Positions 8,841-18,216 of a stretch of 64,000 bases of DNA are shown piece by piece. The translations under genes and the position numbers were made by a program. The notes under the pieces were generated by a model, which saw only the letters and a list, made by a program, of their open reading frames with translations, was not told the origin of the DNA and searched no databases. This DNA is from Deltaproteobacteria bacterium (GTDB lineage Bacteria; Myxococcota; Kuafuiibacteriia; Kuafuiibacteriales; Kuafuiibacteriaceae): the NCBI GenBank assembly GCA_011526105.1, contig WYAZ01000152.1, positions 20,380 to 84,379 on the forward strand, written 5' to 3'. Every line of letters starts with the position of its first letter. Position 1 is the first letter of the stretch.

Positions 8841-11814
8841 GCCCGAGCGCGAGCACCAAGGACACGAAGAAGAAGGCTTCGAGGCCGCCGTCCTTGGGGG
8901 TGCTGCTGCAGGTGCAGCCCTCCTCATCGAGGACCTCGAGGTCAGGCGCGGGTTCTTCGAGCGCAGGATCCACCGGGCCTTGCGTGCTCTCGGCTTGGCA
9001 CGCGAAGCAGCCGTCACCCGGGGCGTCGTTGCCGTCATCGCAGGCCTCACCGGCTTCGGCCACCCCGTTGCCGCAGATGGCGGCCGCGGGGGTGGGCGAG
9101 CATGTGGCCTCGCATCCGTCACCGCTATCGAGGTTGCCATCGTCGCAGACCTCGCCGGCATCGAGGATGCCATCACCGCAGGCTGGAACGCGGGTCTCGG
9201 TGCGGGTACCCACGATGCAAAAGTCGTCGATGGTCCAGCCCCCAAACGAGAGGCTTCGATCGGTGGTGAGGCGGAACGCGAGCTGGAGGTATCCGCCCAC
9301 GACTTCACCCGTGAGGTCGACGTCATGGAAGCGCCACTCGCGATCTTCGTGGTGAATCGGCCCGAGCGTGGCCCCGACGAAGTTCGACCAGACCGGGATG
9401 TCGTTCGCGTAGATGCTCGCTTGATCGGACTCGCCGTCCTCGACGTTGAGCCAGCGCCGATACTGAAGCCGCACCCCATCAAAGCCGGAGACATCGATCG
9501 CAGGGCTCAGCGCCTGATTCGACTTGCGGCCTTGATAGCGGCCGTCCCAGTTCTCACCCAGGCCAAGGTCGTTGCCGATGACGAAGTCGCTCGCGAAGGC
9601 CGAGCTGGGGTCTCCGCTGCCGAGCTTGCCCAGCGTCGGTCCCCACTGCCAGTCATCGGCGCCCTCGCGCTCGCTCCCCGAGAGGAGGGCGTGGGTCCAA
9701 CCGTTCGCAAAAGGGTCGTCGTCGAAGTCGGTGCAGTAGATCGGAGTGACCGGCCCAAAATAGCGCTCGTAGTACGGGTCGGCCGCGTTGTGGGGCAGCG
9801 CTAGGGTGTTGCCGTTCTCGAGCTGGATCTCGATTCGGTATTGAAGAACCTCTCCGTCCGCGAGGGTCGGGAGTTCACCCTCGTATCCGGCGGCGCCCAA
9901 GGTCAGAGGGACGCGGGTCTCGCTCTCGGGTGCACTGCGCGGCCTGTGCACGAGGTACGCGTCGGTCGCGCCGGATCCCGGGCAGCGGGCGGTGCCTTCG
10001 ACCGGCACCGCGAAGCTCGCGCCGGAGTACACCGGCGGACTGAAGATCAGGCCTGACGAGCCAGGATCGGAGAGTCCGTGGGCCAAAAAGGCCTCGTGGA
10101 TCTCGCAGAAGTTCGGACTGCCGTTCGAGAGATCGCCGTCATCGTCATCCGCGGCCAGGATCTCGGCAAAACTGCTGGGGATGTCGCCGGCGTTCTGCAG
10201 GGTCAAGTACCAGAGCTGGTCGGTGAGCGCGATGCCGGCCTCGGCGCCGAGCTTTGCTATGAGCGACTTCCGGAGATCCCACATCGCGCCGGCGAAGATG
10301 ATGCCGGTCTTGTGAGGCTCTCCGACGTCACGGGGCCACATGTTCTCCGTACCGACGGGATCGATGTGCCGAAGCGGCTGGTCGTTGCGGAAGAATCCCC
10401 GAGCCGTCCCTGGGTCGTTCGTGATGGTGGCGGACAGGTAGTCGCTCGCCCCTTCGGAGAGCGCGGTGTCGAAGCGCCCAGCGCCGCGGGTGATGGCGTT
10501 GTAGTGAAACGAATGGCCGAACTCGTGGAAGATCACATCGGGAAGTCGCCCGGTGTTCTCGCAGGTGGCCGAGGACGCGAAGAAGTTGATCGTGATGCCA
10601 TCGGAGTAGGCGTTGCATTCGTCGTTCAGGTTGACCGTGGCTTCGAGCTGCGAGTTCAGATAGCTCATCGTGGGGGCGATGAGACGCGAACGGTCCTTCA
10701 CGATCTGCGAAGAGACGAAGGTGATAACCTGCGCGTCGGCAGTCTCGTTCGCGGACTCGTTCCAGACCGCTTCGCCGCCTGGCTCGATGGTCATCGTGCC
10801 GACCGCGGGACTCCCAGCGGCATTGATGACCCGAACGAGCTGACCCACCGCTCGCGTTTGGATCTCGATCGGCTCGTCGCCGGACCATGCCAGCGTGCCG
10901 TCGGCGCCACTTCGAAGTGCGCCGCTCGAGGTGCTGACGTCCGCGAGAGGAGCGAGCGCGTCCACCCGCGAGGCGCCGGGGCGACGCTCCGGGCTGTTGT
11001 AGCGAAGGGTTCCGGTGGCGAACCGCAGCGTCTGCTCGAACGCGACCGGAAGGCCCGTGCGCGCGTCCGCGTAGACCGACCAACGACCCACCGGAGCGGT
11101 GGTGTCGAACACGAACTCGAGGACGGTGCGAGTCTCCACGGAGCCAGCTCGGATGAGCGGCAGAACGAGCGACCCACCCGTTTGCCGGAGCTTGGGCGTC
11201 GTACGGTAGCGGCGCGCGACGAGTTCCGCCGCCGCCCGTTCGGCCAGGACGGGGTCGGCGCTCACCGAGCCGACATCCACATGGGGAATCGCTTCGGAGG
11301 CGATGACAAAGAGGCGGTCATTCTTGATGCGCACGCTCAGCTGTCCCCCGCGAACGAGGAGACCGGACTTCTTCTGGATGAAGGCGACCGTGCGCATCCC
11401 CTTCTCGAGGCGATTACTCACGAGTTCGAAGTCGTCGAGGGTCGCGCCGGGCGCCAGGAACCCCAGGTGCTGGGTGAGAACCCGGCGAACTTCGTGCTCA
11501 GCCTTTCTTGCGGATGCGATCGTGCCGGGCAGGTGGAGGCCGGGCCCCAGGATGCGGGATGGAACGTGGCGATCGCGGTCCCAGAGGACCTGCCAACGTG
11601 GGCCGGCTTGCCGCACGAAGTCACGCAGCGCGGGCAGGCTCTCGGCCGAACGCCACTCCACATCTGGCTCGAGACGCACCGGCGCGCCGTCGACGATCAC
11701 GAGCCCATGAGGAAGCTCCATCCCCTCGTGTTCGTGGGGCTGAAACGCCGAACTGGCGCCGGGGACGCTCAGGATCAGCGCGGCGGTGAGCGACAAGGCG
11801 ATCTTCTGGTTCAC
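8818..11814 (-). CDS. Secreted zinc metalloprotease (M36/thermolysin-like) with MYXO-CTERM signal
   Basis: A 998-aa multidomain secreted protein. Signal peptide: NQKIALSLTAALILSVPGASSA. A fungalysin/thermolysin-propeptide-like region spans about residues 80-290. The catalytic motif HEFGH is at 430-434, followed by 'LSEGASDY' supplying the likely third zinc ligand (gluzincin pattern). A beta-sandwich/MAM-like region (about 680-890) precedes two Cys-rich DUF4215-like repeats ('CGDGILDAGEVCDDGN', 'CGNGVAEAGEACDDGN') and a C-terminal 'GCTCSS' + hydrophobic helix + RRRRR, the MYXO-CTERM sorting pattern. I prefer the GTG at 11814, preceded by GAGAGA and directly followed by the signal peptide, over a GTG at 11856. 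Confidence 0.88.
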   Translation of the reverse strand: MNQKIALSLTAALILSVPGASSAFQPHEHEGMELPHGLVIVDGAPVRLEPDVEWRSAESLPALRDFVRQAGPRWQVLWDRDRHVPSRILGPGLHLPGTIASARKAEHEVRRVLTQHLGFLAPGATLDDFELVSNRLEKGMRTVAFIQKKSGLLVRGGQLSVRIKNDRLFVIASEAIPHVDVGSVSADPVLAERAAAELVARRYRTTPKLRQTGGSLVLPLIRAGSVETRTVLEFVFDTTAPVGRWSVYADARTGLPVAFEQTLRFATGTLRYNSPERRPGASRVDALAPLADVSTSSGALRSGADGTLAWSGDEPIEIQTRAVGQLVRVINAAGSPAVGTMTIEPGGEAVWNESANETADAQVITFVSSQIVKDRSRLIAPTMSYLNSQLEATVNLNDECNAYSDGITINFFASSATCENTGRLPDVIFHEFGHSFHYNAITRGAGRFDTALSEGASDYLSATITNDPGTARGFFRNDQPLRHIDPVGTENMWPRDVGEPHKTGIIFAGAMWDLRKSLIAKLGAEAGIALTDQLWYLTLQNAGDIPSSFAEILAADDDDGDLSNGSPNFCEIHEAFLAHGLSDPGSSGLIFSPPVYSGASFAVPVEGTARCPGSGATDAYLVHRPRSAPESETRVPLTLGAAGYEGELPTLADGEVLQYRIEIQLENGNTLALPHNAADPYYERYFGPVTPIYCTDFDDDPFANGWTHALLSGSEREGADDWQWGPTLGKLGSGDPSSAFASDFVIGNDLGLGENWDGRYQGRKSNQALSPAIDVSGFDGVRLQYRRWLNVEDGESDQASIYANDIPVWSNFVGATLGPIHHEDREWRFHDVDLTGEVVGGYLQLAFRLTTDRSLSFGGWTIDDFCIVGTRTETRVPACGDGILDAGEVCDDGNLDSGDGCEATCSPTPAAAICGNGVAEAGEACDDGNDAPGDGCFACQAESTQGPVDPALEEPAPDLEVLDEEGCTCSSTPKDGGLEAFFFVSLVLALGLRRRRRS

Positions 11815-11991
11815 GTTTAGGCTCTCTCGTTCCGCGGCGTGGATGCGGATAGACACGCCAGGCCGCGCCGGGAACGTATGAAATCCGGGCTGGGCTCCGT
11901 ATCGGGCAGAGGGGGGACGGACAAACGCGTGCTAGAGGGCGAGGAAAATGCGCCGATTCTGCGGGGTTAGAGGCGTCCCCTTCGGGTGGGC

Positions 11992-12954
11992 TCAGGCGTT
12001 GTGGGCGGGCATGGCGGGGAGCTCGATCTTTCGCTCCTGGTAGACCGGGGTCACCCAGGACAGATACGCCTCGGCCTCGCCGCGGACGGCCCGCCGATAG
12101 GCTTCCATGAGCTTCAGGGTCACCGGCCCCACTTCGCCGCGGGCGACGACCCGGTCATCGATCTCGACCACGGGCGCGATCTGAGCCCCGGTGCCGCAGA
12201 AGAAGACCTCGTCCGCGACGTAGAGCTCCGTTCGATCGATCGAACGCTCCTCGGTCTCGAGACCGAGCTCGCGCCGCGCGAGTTCCATCACCGCGCGCCG
12301 AGTCACCCCCTCGAGGATGTTGTGATTCACCGCGGGGGTCACGAGCTGTCCGTCCCGCACGAGGAAGATGTTCATGGCGCTGCCCTCGGAGACGTGGCCG
12401 TCCGGGTTCAGGAAGATCGCCTCGTCGTAGTTGCGTTTCACCGCCTCGGTCTTGGCCAGCGCCGAGTTGATGTACGCCCCCGTGATCTTGGCGCGGGCCG
12501 GGACCGCGTTGTCGTCGATGCGCCGCCAGCTCGAGACGCAGACCTTGAGCCCGCTCGTCTTCACGTAGTCGCCCATGGGAACGCAGAACATCGCGAGCTC
12601 GGGGTGCAGGTCATGCAAGCGCACGCCGATGAGCTCATCACCCATGTACACGAGGGGGCGGATGTAGATGTTCTCGCGATAGTCGTTCTTCTTCACGAGT
12701 TCGAGGGCGAGCCGACAGAGCTCGTCCACGCTCTCCGAGAAATCCATGTACAGCATGTGCGCCGACTTCTTGAGGCGCTCGAAATGGGCCCGCATCTCGA
12801 GGATGAACAGCTCGCTCTTCTGGGGGTTCCAATAGGCGCGGATCCCTTCGAAGCAGCCGGTTCCGTAGTTGAGGCCGTGCGTCATGACGCTCACCTTGGC
12901 CTGCTCGAACGGGACGAACTCACCTCGGAAGTACACAAATCTGGGCTTGTTCAT
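11992..12954 (-). CDS. ilvE: Branched-chain amino acid aminotransferase
   Basis: A 320-aa fold-type IV PLP aminotransferase that performs the last step of Ile/Leu/Val synthesis. Typical motifs are 'THGLNYGTGCFEGIRAY', 'IYIRPLVYMG', the PLP-lysine segment 'PARAKITGAYINSALAKTEA', and 'GHVSEGSAMNIFLVRDG'. 'ADEVFFCGTGAQIAPVVEID' near the C-terminus is also classic. ATG 12954 matches the usual start just before 'YFRGEFVP'; extending to 13077 would overlap the upstream gene. It begins 18 bp after the stop of the glycosidase-like gene. Confidence 0.95.
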   Translation of the reverse strand: MNKPRFVYFRGEFVPFEQAKVSVMTHGLNYGTGCFEGIRAYWNPQKSELFILEMRAHFERLKKSAHMLYMDFSESVDELCRLALELVKKNDYRENIYIRPLVYMGDELIGVRLHDLHPELAMFCVPMGDYVKTSGLKVCVSSWRRIDDNAVPARAKITGAYINSALAKTEAVKRNYDEAIFLNPDGHVSEGSAMNIFLVRDGQLVTPAVNHNILEGVTRRAVMELARRELGLETEERSIDRTELYVADEVFFCGTGAQIAPVVEIDDRVVARGEVGPVTLKLMEAYRRAVRGEAEAYLSWVTPVYQERKIELPAMPAHNA

Positions 12955-12971
12955 GGCAGCGCGAAAACCTA

Positions 12972-14036
12972 TCACCCGCCGGGAGGCAGATACCAGCGGC
13001 GCAAGACCTCTGCCGCCGGCTTGCCTCTGGGGGTGTATCCCGTATCGTCCAAGCCGCTGAAACCAAACCAGTTCCAAACATACAGCCCGCGCAGCCGCGC
13101 ATCGTCCCGAAAGACCCGGTACAGCGCTCGGTAGCAGCGGAGCTGCAGCTCGGGATCAGGTTTGCCCGAGGCACCATGGTCCCACGGTCGCTCCGCCGCG
13201 AACTCGTGTGAGGGGTAGCCGACCTCCGTGAGGAGATATCGATGCCCCTCTCTCCCGGCCCAGCTTCGGAGCCGGGCGAGGAAGGGCGCGAATCCGCGAA
13301 TCAGCGCTTCTTCGTCCGGCCTCCCGCGTTCGGACAGCGGCTGGTACGCAGTGATCCCGACGACGTCGAGTTTGTCCCAGAACTCGACCGGCTCGAAGTG
13401 GTCCCAGTTCGCCGAGTACGTGAGTAGCCCGTCATAGTCGCTCCGCACCTTTGCGATCAGCGCGCGCCATCGCTCGCTCCGCTTCTCGAGCGACAACAGC
13501 TCACTCCCAACCGAGAGCATGAAGACACGCTCCTCCTTCGCCATCCGCGCGAGCGCTCGAAGGTTGAGCTCGTAGCTGCCCCACCACGCAGCCTCGTCGC
13601 CGGGCTCGAGCAGACCTCGCCACTGCCGACCTTGCGTCCGCCGAAGGTGTACGATGGGGAAGACCAGCACCCGAAGGCCGAGACCAGTGGCGTCGCGCAC
13701 GACCGCGCGGACCAGCTCTAGACTGGGCGAGAGCTGAGGGTCGAACTCGAGCCGGCTCGAGCTCACGTCATCCTGCACCAGCCGGACGACGATCTGGACA
13801 TCGGTCGCGCCGTGCGCCCGGATCTCTTCGAGCAGTCCGCGATACAGCGTACGCGCTCGTGCGGGATCTCCTTCGCTCGCGAACAGCCCAAGGCTCACCC
13901 CACGCACGAACTCGGGTCCCAGCGGAGCGCGCCCAAAGAGGCCCCGTACCGCGTCTGTTGTGGCCTGTTCCTTACAAGCGCCATGGGCGCTGAAGGCGAG
14001 GAGCATCACACCGAGGGAGAGAGAGGGAATACGCAT
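12972..14036 (-). CDS. Secreted TIM-barrel glycoside hydrolase-like protein (GH113-like)
   Basis: A 354-aa protein with a signal peptide ending near HGAC, possibly an atypical lipobox. The body looks like a (beta/alpha)8 glycosidase of the GH113/GTA type: 'RGVSLGLF', 'VFMLSVGSELLSLE' (candidate acid/base Glu), 'DGLLTYSANWDHFEPVEFWDKLDVVGITAYQPL', and 'RYLLTEVGYPS' (candidate nucleophile Glu), with 'GLYVWNWFG' at the last strand. Family known from beta-mannanases; actual substrate is not predictable. A GTG start at 14066 is possible, but ATG 14036 places the signal peptide at the N-terminus. Confidence 0.75.
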   Translation of the reverse strand: MRIPSLSLGVMLLAFSAHGACKEQATTDAVRGLFGRAPLGPEFVRGVSLGLFASEGDPARARTLYRGLLEEIRAHGATDVQIVVRLVQDDVSSSRLEFDPQLSPSLELVRAVVRDATGLGLRVLVFPIVHLRRTQGRQWRGLLEPGDEAAWWGSYELNLRALARMAKEERVFMLSVGSELLSLEKRSERWRALIAKVRSDYDGLLTYSANWDHFEPVEFWDKLDVVGITAYQPLSERGRPDEEALIRGFAPFLARLRSWAGREGHRYLLTEVGYPSHEFAAERPWDHGASGKPDPELQLRCYRALYRVFRDDARLRGLYVWNWFGFSGLDDTGYTPRGKPAAEVLRRWYLPPGG

Positions 14037-14085
14037 CGGAAGGGGGGGTACCGCACGAGTGTACACCGCGATAAAGTCTCAAGCG

Positions 14086-15048
14086 ATGCCCTCTAGAAGG
14101 CCGCTTTGTGCTCTCTTGCCCCCTCTGCTGCTCGGCGCCCTCGCCTGCGCCGAAGACCCCACCACCGGTGACCCCGATGGCAGCGTCGGCTCGGACGGGC
14201 GTGTTGTGAACGGTGGCGACTCGGGCGCCGTCTTGGATCTGGGCACCGACCCTTGCGAAGAGGCAACCTGCGTCGACACCACGGTCTATGCGGACGACGA
14301 CGCGGATGGGTATGGCGAGGCATCGGAGTCGAGTCTCATGTGCCTCCTCCCTTGTGAGCTGCGGACCGGATTCGCACGCGACACGGGTGACTGCGCTCCG
14401 GACGATGCTTGGCGTCACCCGGGCGCTTCCGAGATCTGCGGCGACAACCTCGATGATGACTGCTCGGGCTCCGATAGCCCTTGTCCCGAGACAAACACCG
14501 CAGACCTCGACCTCCCTAGCTGGGACTGCGTCACCGGACCACCACCCGCCAACGTCTATGCGCACGCGCTCTTCGCGGACGGCGGCACCTACTTCGAGGC
14601 GGGGGGTTGCTTCGTGCTCTATGAGGGACTCAGCGACGAGTTCTACGTCAGTCGCGTGAACCTGAACCGCCTCAATGCGCCCGGCGGATGCGAGACGCAG
14701 ATCAACGGATGCACCTGCCCGAGCCTCAACGGCTGGCCGAGCTACGACCGTCGGCTCTACGCCTTCACACGCCTCGAGGCGGATCCGTGCACGCCGGTCT
14801 CTCTGCGCGATCACGCGGGCGAGGCGCAGGTGGTCTCGAACGACTGCCGCAAGTACCTCTATCAGCTCCACTACTACGACATCCCGTACACGTTCATGGC
14901 GCACAGCGTGGAGACCGTCGAGCGTCGGCTCGCGCTCTATCCCATCGTCGAGATCGCCTGCGCACAGGATACACCGCACACCAACTTGCCCTTCACCTCG
15001 CTCCTTACGACGCGCTGGCAACGCAACCAAGGCTTCCAGAAGAAGTGA
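14086..15048 (+). CDS. MopE-like metal-binding-motif lipoprotein
   Basis: A 320-aa protein with lipobox LGALAC (Cys21). Residues about 67-126 hold the MopE-type motif: an Asp-rich 'YADDDADGYG', then 'GDCAPDDAWRHPGASEICGDNLDDDCSG', the signature of the putative Cu/Ca-binding MopE repeat family (PF11617-like). The remaining C-terminal part (about 140-320) is Cys- and aromatic-rich with no family I recognise. First gene of a three-gene overlapping operon with an outer-membrane barrel and a DUF547 lipoprotein, so surface or outer-membrane location is likely. Metal ligand identity is inference. Confidence 0.75.
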   Translation: MPSRRPLCALLPPLLLGALACAEDPTTGDPDGSVGSDGRVVNGGDSGAVLDLGTDPCEEATCVDTTVYADDDADGYGEASESSLMCLLPCELRTGFARDTGDCAPDDAWRHPGASEICGDNLDDDCSGSDSPCPETNTADLDLPSWDCVTGPPPANVYAHALFADGGTYFEAGGCFVLYEGLSDEFYVSRVNLNRLNAPGGCETQINGCTCPSLNGWPSYDRRLYAFTRLEADPCTPVSLRDHAGEAQVVSNDCRKYLYQLHYYDIPYTFMAHSVETVERRLALYPIVEIACAQDTPHTNLPFTSLLTTRWQRNQGFQKK

Positions 15049-15869
15049 GGCTCTTCTTCGCCTGCATTCTGATGCTGCTTCCGAGCGCTGCGTGGGCGGG
15101 TCCCTGGACCCGCGACCTCGGACACGCCTACGTCAAGGTGGGATCGAACTTCTTCGTGGCCAACGAGTTCGTGGACCTCGACAACCAGGTCACGAGCGCC
15201 GACTTCCTCGGAACGACCACGTCGCTATACGCAGAGATCGGCGTGTGGGAGCGGTTGCACCTGCAGCTCCTCATGCCCCACGTGGTCTTTCGCAACGCCT
15301 TTCCCAGCGGCGACGGCTTCCTCACCGCCGGCGGCGGCGACGCCCGCATCGCGCTCCAGTATACGAGCCCGCTGCGGCTGCTGAACCACGCCCTGAGGTT
15401 CGAGACCAAGCTCCCGCTGTATGACGCGGCGGGTCCGGTCGAGCTGCCGCGCGCGGTGCGGGAGCAGTTCCCACTCCGAGGGGATGGCCAGCTCGACTTC
15501 ACGCTCTGGTTGTCGCTGGGCGGTTCGATCCCCGATCTCCCCATCTACGTGTTTGGCGAGCTGGGTCACCAGTTCAGGACCGAGGTCTTCATGGGCGAAG
15601 GACTACCCCGTTCGTTCCTCGATACATTCGTGTGTGCGGTGGAGGTGGGCGTTACGGTCTACGACCGCATCATCGTCGCCCTCTTCAGCCAAGGCTTTTT
15701 GCCCTACGGCGCCGACGACGTGACCCGAGGGTTCGTCGATCTGAACGCCAAGGTCTACGCGCCCGTCTGGGAAGGTCTCGCCCTCGAGGGCAGCTTCGGT
15801 TTTATCCCTTGGGCGGTCAGCGCCTCCCGCGGGCTCTCCTTTGGATTCGGAGTTTCGTACAACCTATGA
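15045..15869 (+). CDS. Outer-membrane beta-barrel protein
   Basis: A 274-aa protein starting at GTG 15045, overlapping the preceding stop by 4 bp (GTGA). Signal peptide LFFACILMLLPSAAWA. The mature chain shows 10-12 amphipathic strands ('HAYVKVGSNFFVANEFV', 'TTSLYAEIGVWERLHLQLLMP', 'IYVFGELGHQFRTEVF') and a terminal strand 'GLSFGFGVSYNL' ending in a hydrophobic residue, as for BAM substrates. Resembles small transporter-like barrels of the MetA-pathway/phenol-degradation style, but the substrate is unknown. The ATGA overlap with the next gene implies coupling. Confidence 0.75.
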   Translation: MRLFFACILMLLPSAAWAGPWTRDLGHAYVKVGSNFFVANEFVDLDNQVTSADFLGTTTSLYAEIGVWERLHLQLLMPHVVFRNAFPSGDGFLTAGGGDARIALQYTSPLRLLNHALRFETKLPLYDAAGPVELPRAVREQFPLRGDGQLDFTLWLSLGGSIPDLPIYVFGELGHQFRTEVFMGEGLPRSFLDTFVCAVEVGVTVYDRIIVALFSQGFLPYGADDVTRGFVDLNAKVYAPVWEGLALEGSFGFIPWAVSASRGLSFGFGVSYNL

Positions 15870-16807
15870 AGAAGCTGTGTCTGGTATCGGGCCTGCTCGC
15901 GCTCATCGGCCCCGGCCTCGTCGCCTGCGGTAACTACATCTCCTGCGCCGACGGAGCCTGCGAGGGTCTAGGCGGCGGCACAGTGGTCGTGGGCGACGAG
16001 GCCACGCGCGCAGCCTGCGAGGGTGCCACTCGCCTCGACCACGTCGTGTTCGACGGGCTCCTGGCTCGATTCACATCGCGCTCCGCAGACGGCGCCTACG
16101 TCAGCTTCGACTACGCGAAGGCGGCGGCCAGTCCAGACGCCACGCTCGCGCTCAACCAGTACGCCGCATGTCTAGCCTACGTGAAGCCCGCGCTGCTCGA
16201 GTCCCGGTCCGAGCAGCTCGCGTTCTGGTTCAATGTCTACAATGCGACCGTGATTCGCGAAGTGCTCACCCGCATCCCCACGAACCCGAGCTACAGCGTC
16301 GAAGAAGGGAACTTCGCCATTTTCAAAGCGGGGGCCTACACCTTCGGCGAGGTCGAAGACCTCAGCCTCGACGAGATCGAGCACCTCATCATCCGCGGAG
16401 ACACCAGCCACAACGCGGCCATCGGGCTCGAGCCCACGAGGCGCGACGCGCTGCTCGTCCTTCACGACGCGCTCTTTCCGGCCGGCCCTCCGGACGCCCG
16501 GCTCCACGTGGCGCTGAACTGCGCGGCGCGGAGCTGCCCCAACTTGAACGACGAGGCCCCCTACGCCTTCGGCGCCGACCAGCTCGAGGCTCAGCTCGAC
16601 CGCTTGGCGCGGGCGTTCGCCAACAACGCGGAGAAGGGGGCAGGCCCGCAGGGGATCTCGAGGCTCTTCGACTGGTTCGAGGCGGACTGGACCGCGAGCT
16701 ACGGTAGCCCTAGGGCGTTCATCGAGATGTACCGAACCGGAGGCGTAGAGGGTGTCGCTCTCGACCGGTTCATCGACTACGACTGGACCCTGAATCGTCC
16801 CCCCTGA
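15866..16807 (+). CDS. DUF547-domain lipoprotein
   Basis: A 313-aa protein with lipobox GLVAC. The DUF547 domain (PF04784-like) is recognised from 'LAFWFNVYNATVIREVL' and 'LHVALNCAARSCPNL', the two most conserved blocks of the family, separated by the usual distance. DUF547 proteins are secreted or periplasmic and of unknown biochemical function. ATG 15866 overlaps the previous stop (ATGA). The C-terminal 'RLFDWFEADW...FIDYDWTLNRPP' is also typical of the family. Confidence 0.85.
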   Translation: MKKLCLVSGLLALIGPGLVACGNYISCADGACEGLGGGTVVVGDEATRAACEGATRLDHVVFDGLLARFTSRSADGAYVSFDYAKAAASPDATLALNQYAACLAYVKPALLESRSEQLAFWFNVYNATVIREVLTRIPTNPSYSVEEGNFAIFKAGAYTFGEVEDLSLDEIEHLIIRGDTSHNAAIGLEPTRRDALLVLHDALFPAGPPDARLHVALNCAARSCPNLNDEAPYAFGADQLEAQLDRLARAFANNAEKGAGPQGISRLFDWFEADWTASYGSPRAFIEMYRTGGVEGVALDRFIDYDWTLNRPP

Positions 16808-16852
16808 CCGCCTGGCGCCGCAGCGCTGGCTCGTGTTAGGGACCGTCCGCGG

Positions 16853-17317
16853 ATGAGTGATCCCCTCCCGATCATCGGATGGCGAGAGTGGGTGGCCTTA
16901 CCCGACTTCGACGTGCCCAAGCTCAAGGTCAAGATCGACACCGGAGCTCGGACTTCCTCGCTCCACGCGGTCCACTTCGAGAAGTACCGTCGCCGCGGCC
17001 GCGAGTTCGCCCGCTTCGTGCTCCACCCCGACCAAAAAAGCACCGCGGTCGCCATCGTCGCGACCGCACCCATCATCGAGTTTCGTCACGTCACCAGCTC
17101 GAGCGGCCATCGGGAGCTTCGGCCGGTGATCGAGACCCGCGTTTCGATCCTAGGACAGGAGTGGCCGATCGAGGTCACATTGGCCTCGCGCGATCTCATG
17201 GGCTTTCGCATGCTGCTGGGTCGTCAGGCGATTGTGCATCGCTTCACCGTCGACCCCAGTCGCTCGTTCCTCGGAAGAAAGCGCAAACGCAGCGGCGACA
17301 AAGGGAGGCCCCGTTGA
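16853..17317 (+). CDS. Retropepsin-like RimB-type protease ('ATP-dependent zinc protease' family)
   Basis: A 154-aa protein of the family often annotated as ATP-dependent zinc protease (PF05618). It has no HExxH; the visible active-site motif is '[15 protein letters not shown]' with DTGA, plus '[29 protein letters not shown]', which fits a single-lobe retropepsin-like aspartic protease. In pseudomonads a homologue (RimB) is encoded beside RimK and modulates ribosomal S6 glutamylation. Here it is followed immediately by a rimK-like ligase (TTGA overlap). The C-terminal [12 protein letters not shown] tail is basic. Confidence 0.85.
   Translation: MSDPLPIIGWREWVALPDFDVPKLKVKIDTGARTSSLHAVHFEKYRRRGREFARFVLHPDQKSTAVAIVATAPIIEFRHVTSSSGHRELRPVIETRVSILGQEWPIEVTLASRDLMGFRMLLGRQAIVHRFTVDPSRSFLGRKRKRSGDKGRPR
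17302..17308 (+). promoter_or_regulatory. Strong Shine-Dalgarno fixing the TTG start of the RimK-like gene
   Basis: AGGGAGG lies 5 nt upstream of the TTG at 17314 and inside the end of the preceding gene. It supports an unusual TTG start there and translation coupled to the upstream stop (TTGA). Confidence 0.75.
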
Positions 17318-18216
17318 GAATTGGCATCCTATCTCGCAAGTCCACCTTGTACTCGACTCGGCGCATCAAGGAGGCGGCGGAGCAGAGAGGTCACGACGTA
17401 CAGGTCGTGGACTACTCGCGCTGCTACATGAACATCACCTCCAAGCGCCCTGAGGTGCTCGTCGGAGACCATTCGTTGCGTTTCGACGCCATCGTCCCGC
17501 GCATCGGCGCGTCGATGACCTTCTACGGCACCGCGGTGGTGAGGCAGTTCGAGATGATGGGCACCTTCACCGTCAACGAGTCTCAGGCCATCTCGAGGGC
17601 CCGGGACAAGCTCCGTTCGCTGCAGCTCCTCGCGCGGGAGGGCATCGGCCTTCCGGTCACCGGCTTTGCTCGGAGCCCAAAAGACATCCAAGGCATCATC
17701 CGAATCGTCGGCGGCGCCCCACTCATCGTGAAGCTCCTGGAAGGCACCCAGGGCGTCGGAGTGGTCCTGGCAGAGACCCAGAAGGCCGCCGAGTCCGTCA
17801 TCGCTGCCTTCAAGCAGCTCGACGCCAACATCTTGGTCCAAGAGTTCATCAAGGAGGCCGGCGGCGCAGACATCCGCGCCTTCGTCATTGGCGGCCGCGT
17901 GTTTGCCGCCATGAAACGTCAGGCGCCCGAGGGTGAGTTCCGCTCCAACCTTCACCGCGGCGGCACCGCCACCAGCGTCACCCTGACTCCGGAGGAGCGA
18001 AAGACGGCGGAACGAGCCGCCAAAGCCCTCGGTCTGCGCGTCGCGGGCGTGGACCTCCTTCGCTCGAAGCGCGGTCCCCTCGTGATCGAGGTGAACTCGT
18101 CCCCGGGTCTGCAGGGCATCGAGAGCGCGAGCGGAAAAGACGTGGCGGCGGCCGTCATTCAGTACATCGAGAAGAACGCATCGCATGGCAAAACGAAGAC
18201 CCGGATCAAAGGTTGA
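17314..18216 (+). CDS. rimK: RimK-family ATP-grasp alpha-L-glutamate ligase
   Basis: A 300-aa ATP-grasp ligase, the same length as E. coli RimK, which adds glutamates to the C-terminus of ribosomal protein S6. N-terminus '[22 protein letters not shown]', then '[25 protein letters not shown]', the ATP-grasp lid '[20 protein letters not shown]', '[22 protein letters not shown]', 'FRSNLHRGG' and the metal ligands '[14 protein letters not shown]'. The TTG start is supported by AGGGAGG. The target could be S6 or another acceptor; co-location with RimB-like and AstE-like genes suggests a tagging/trimming unit. Confidence 0.9.
   Translation: MRIGILSRKSTLYSTRRIKEAAEQRGHDVQVVDYSRCYMNITSKRPEVLVGDHSLRFDAIVPRIGASMTFYGTAVVRQFEMMGTFTVNESQAISRARDKLRSLQLLAREGIGLPVTGFARSPKDIQGIIRIVGGAPLIVKLLEGTQGVGVVLAETQKAAESVIAAFKQLDANILVQEFIKEAGGADIRAFVIGGRVFAAMKRQAPEGEFRSNLHRGGTATSVTLTPEERKTAERAAKALGLRVAGVDLLRSKRGPLVIEVNSSPGLQGIESASGKDVAAAVIQYIEKNASHGKTKTRIKG

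Noticed and set aside
16853..17317. Calling the RimB-like gene a metalloprotease
   Set aside because: No HExxH; the visible DTGA motif fits a retropepsin-like aspartic protease.
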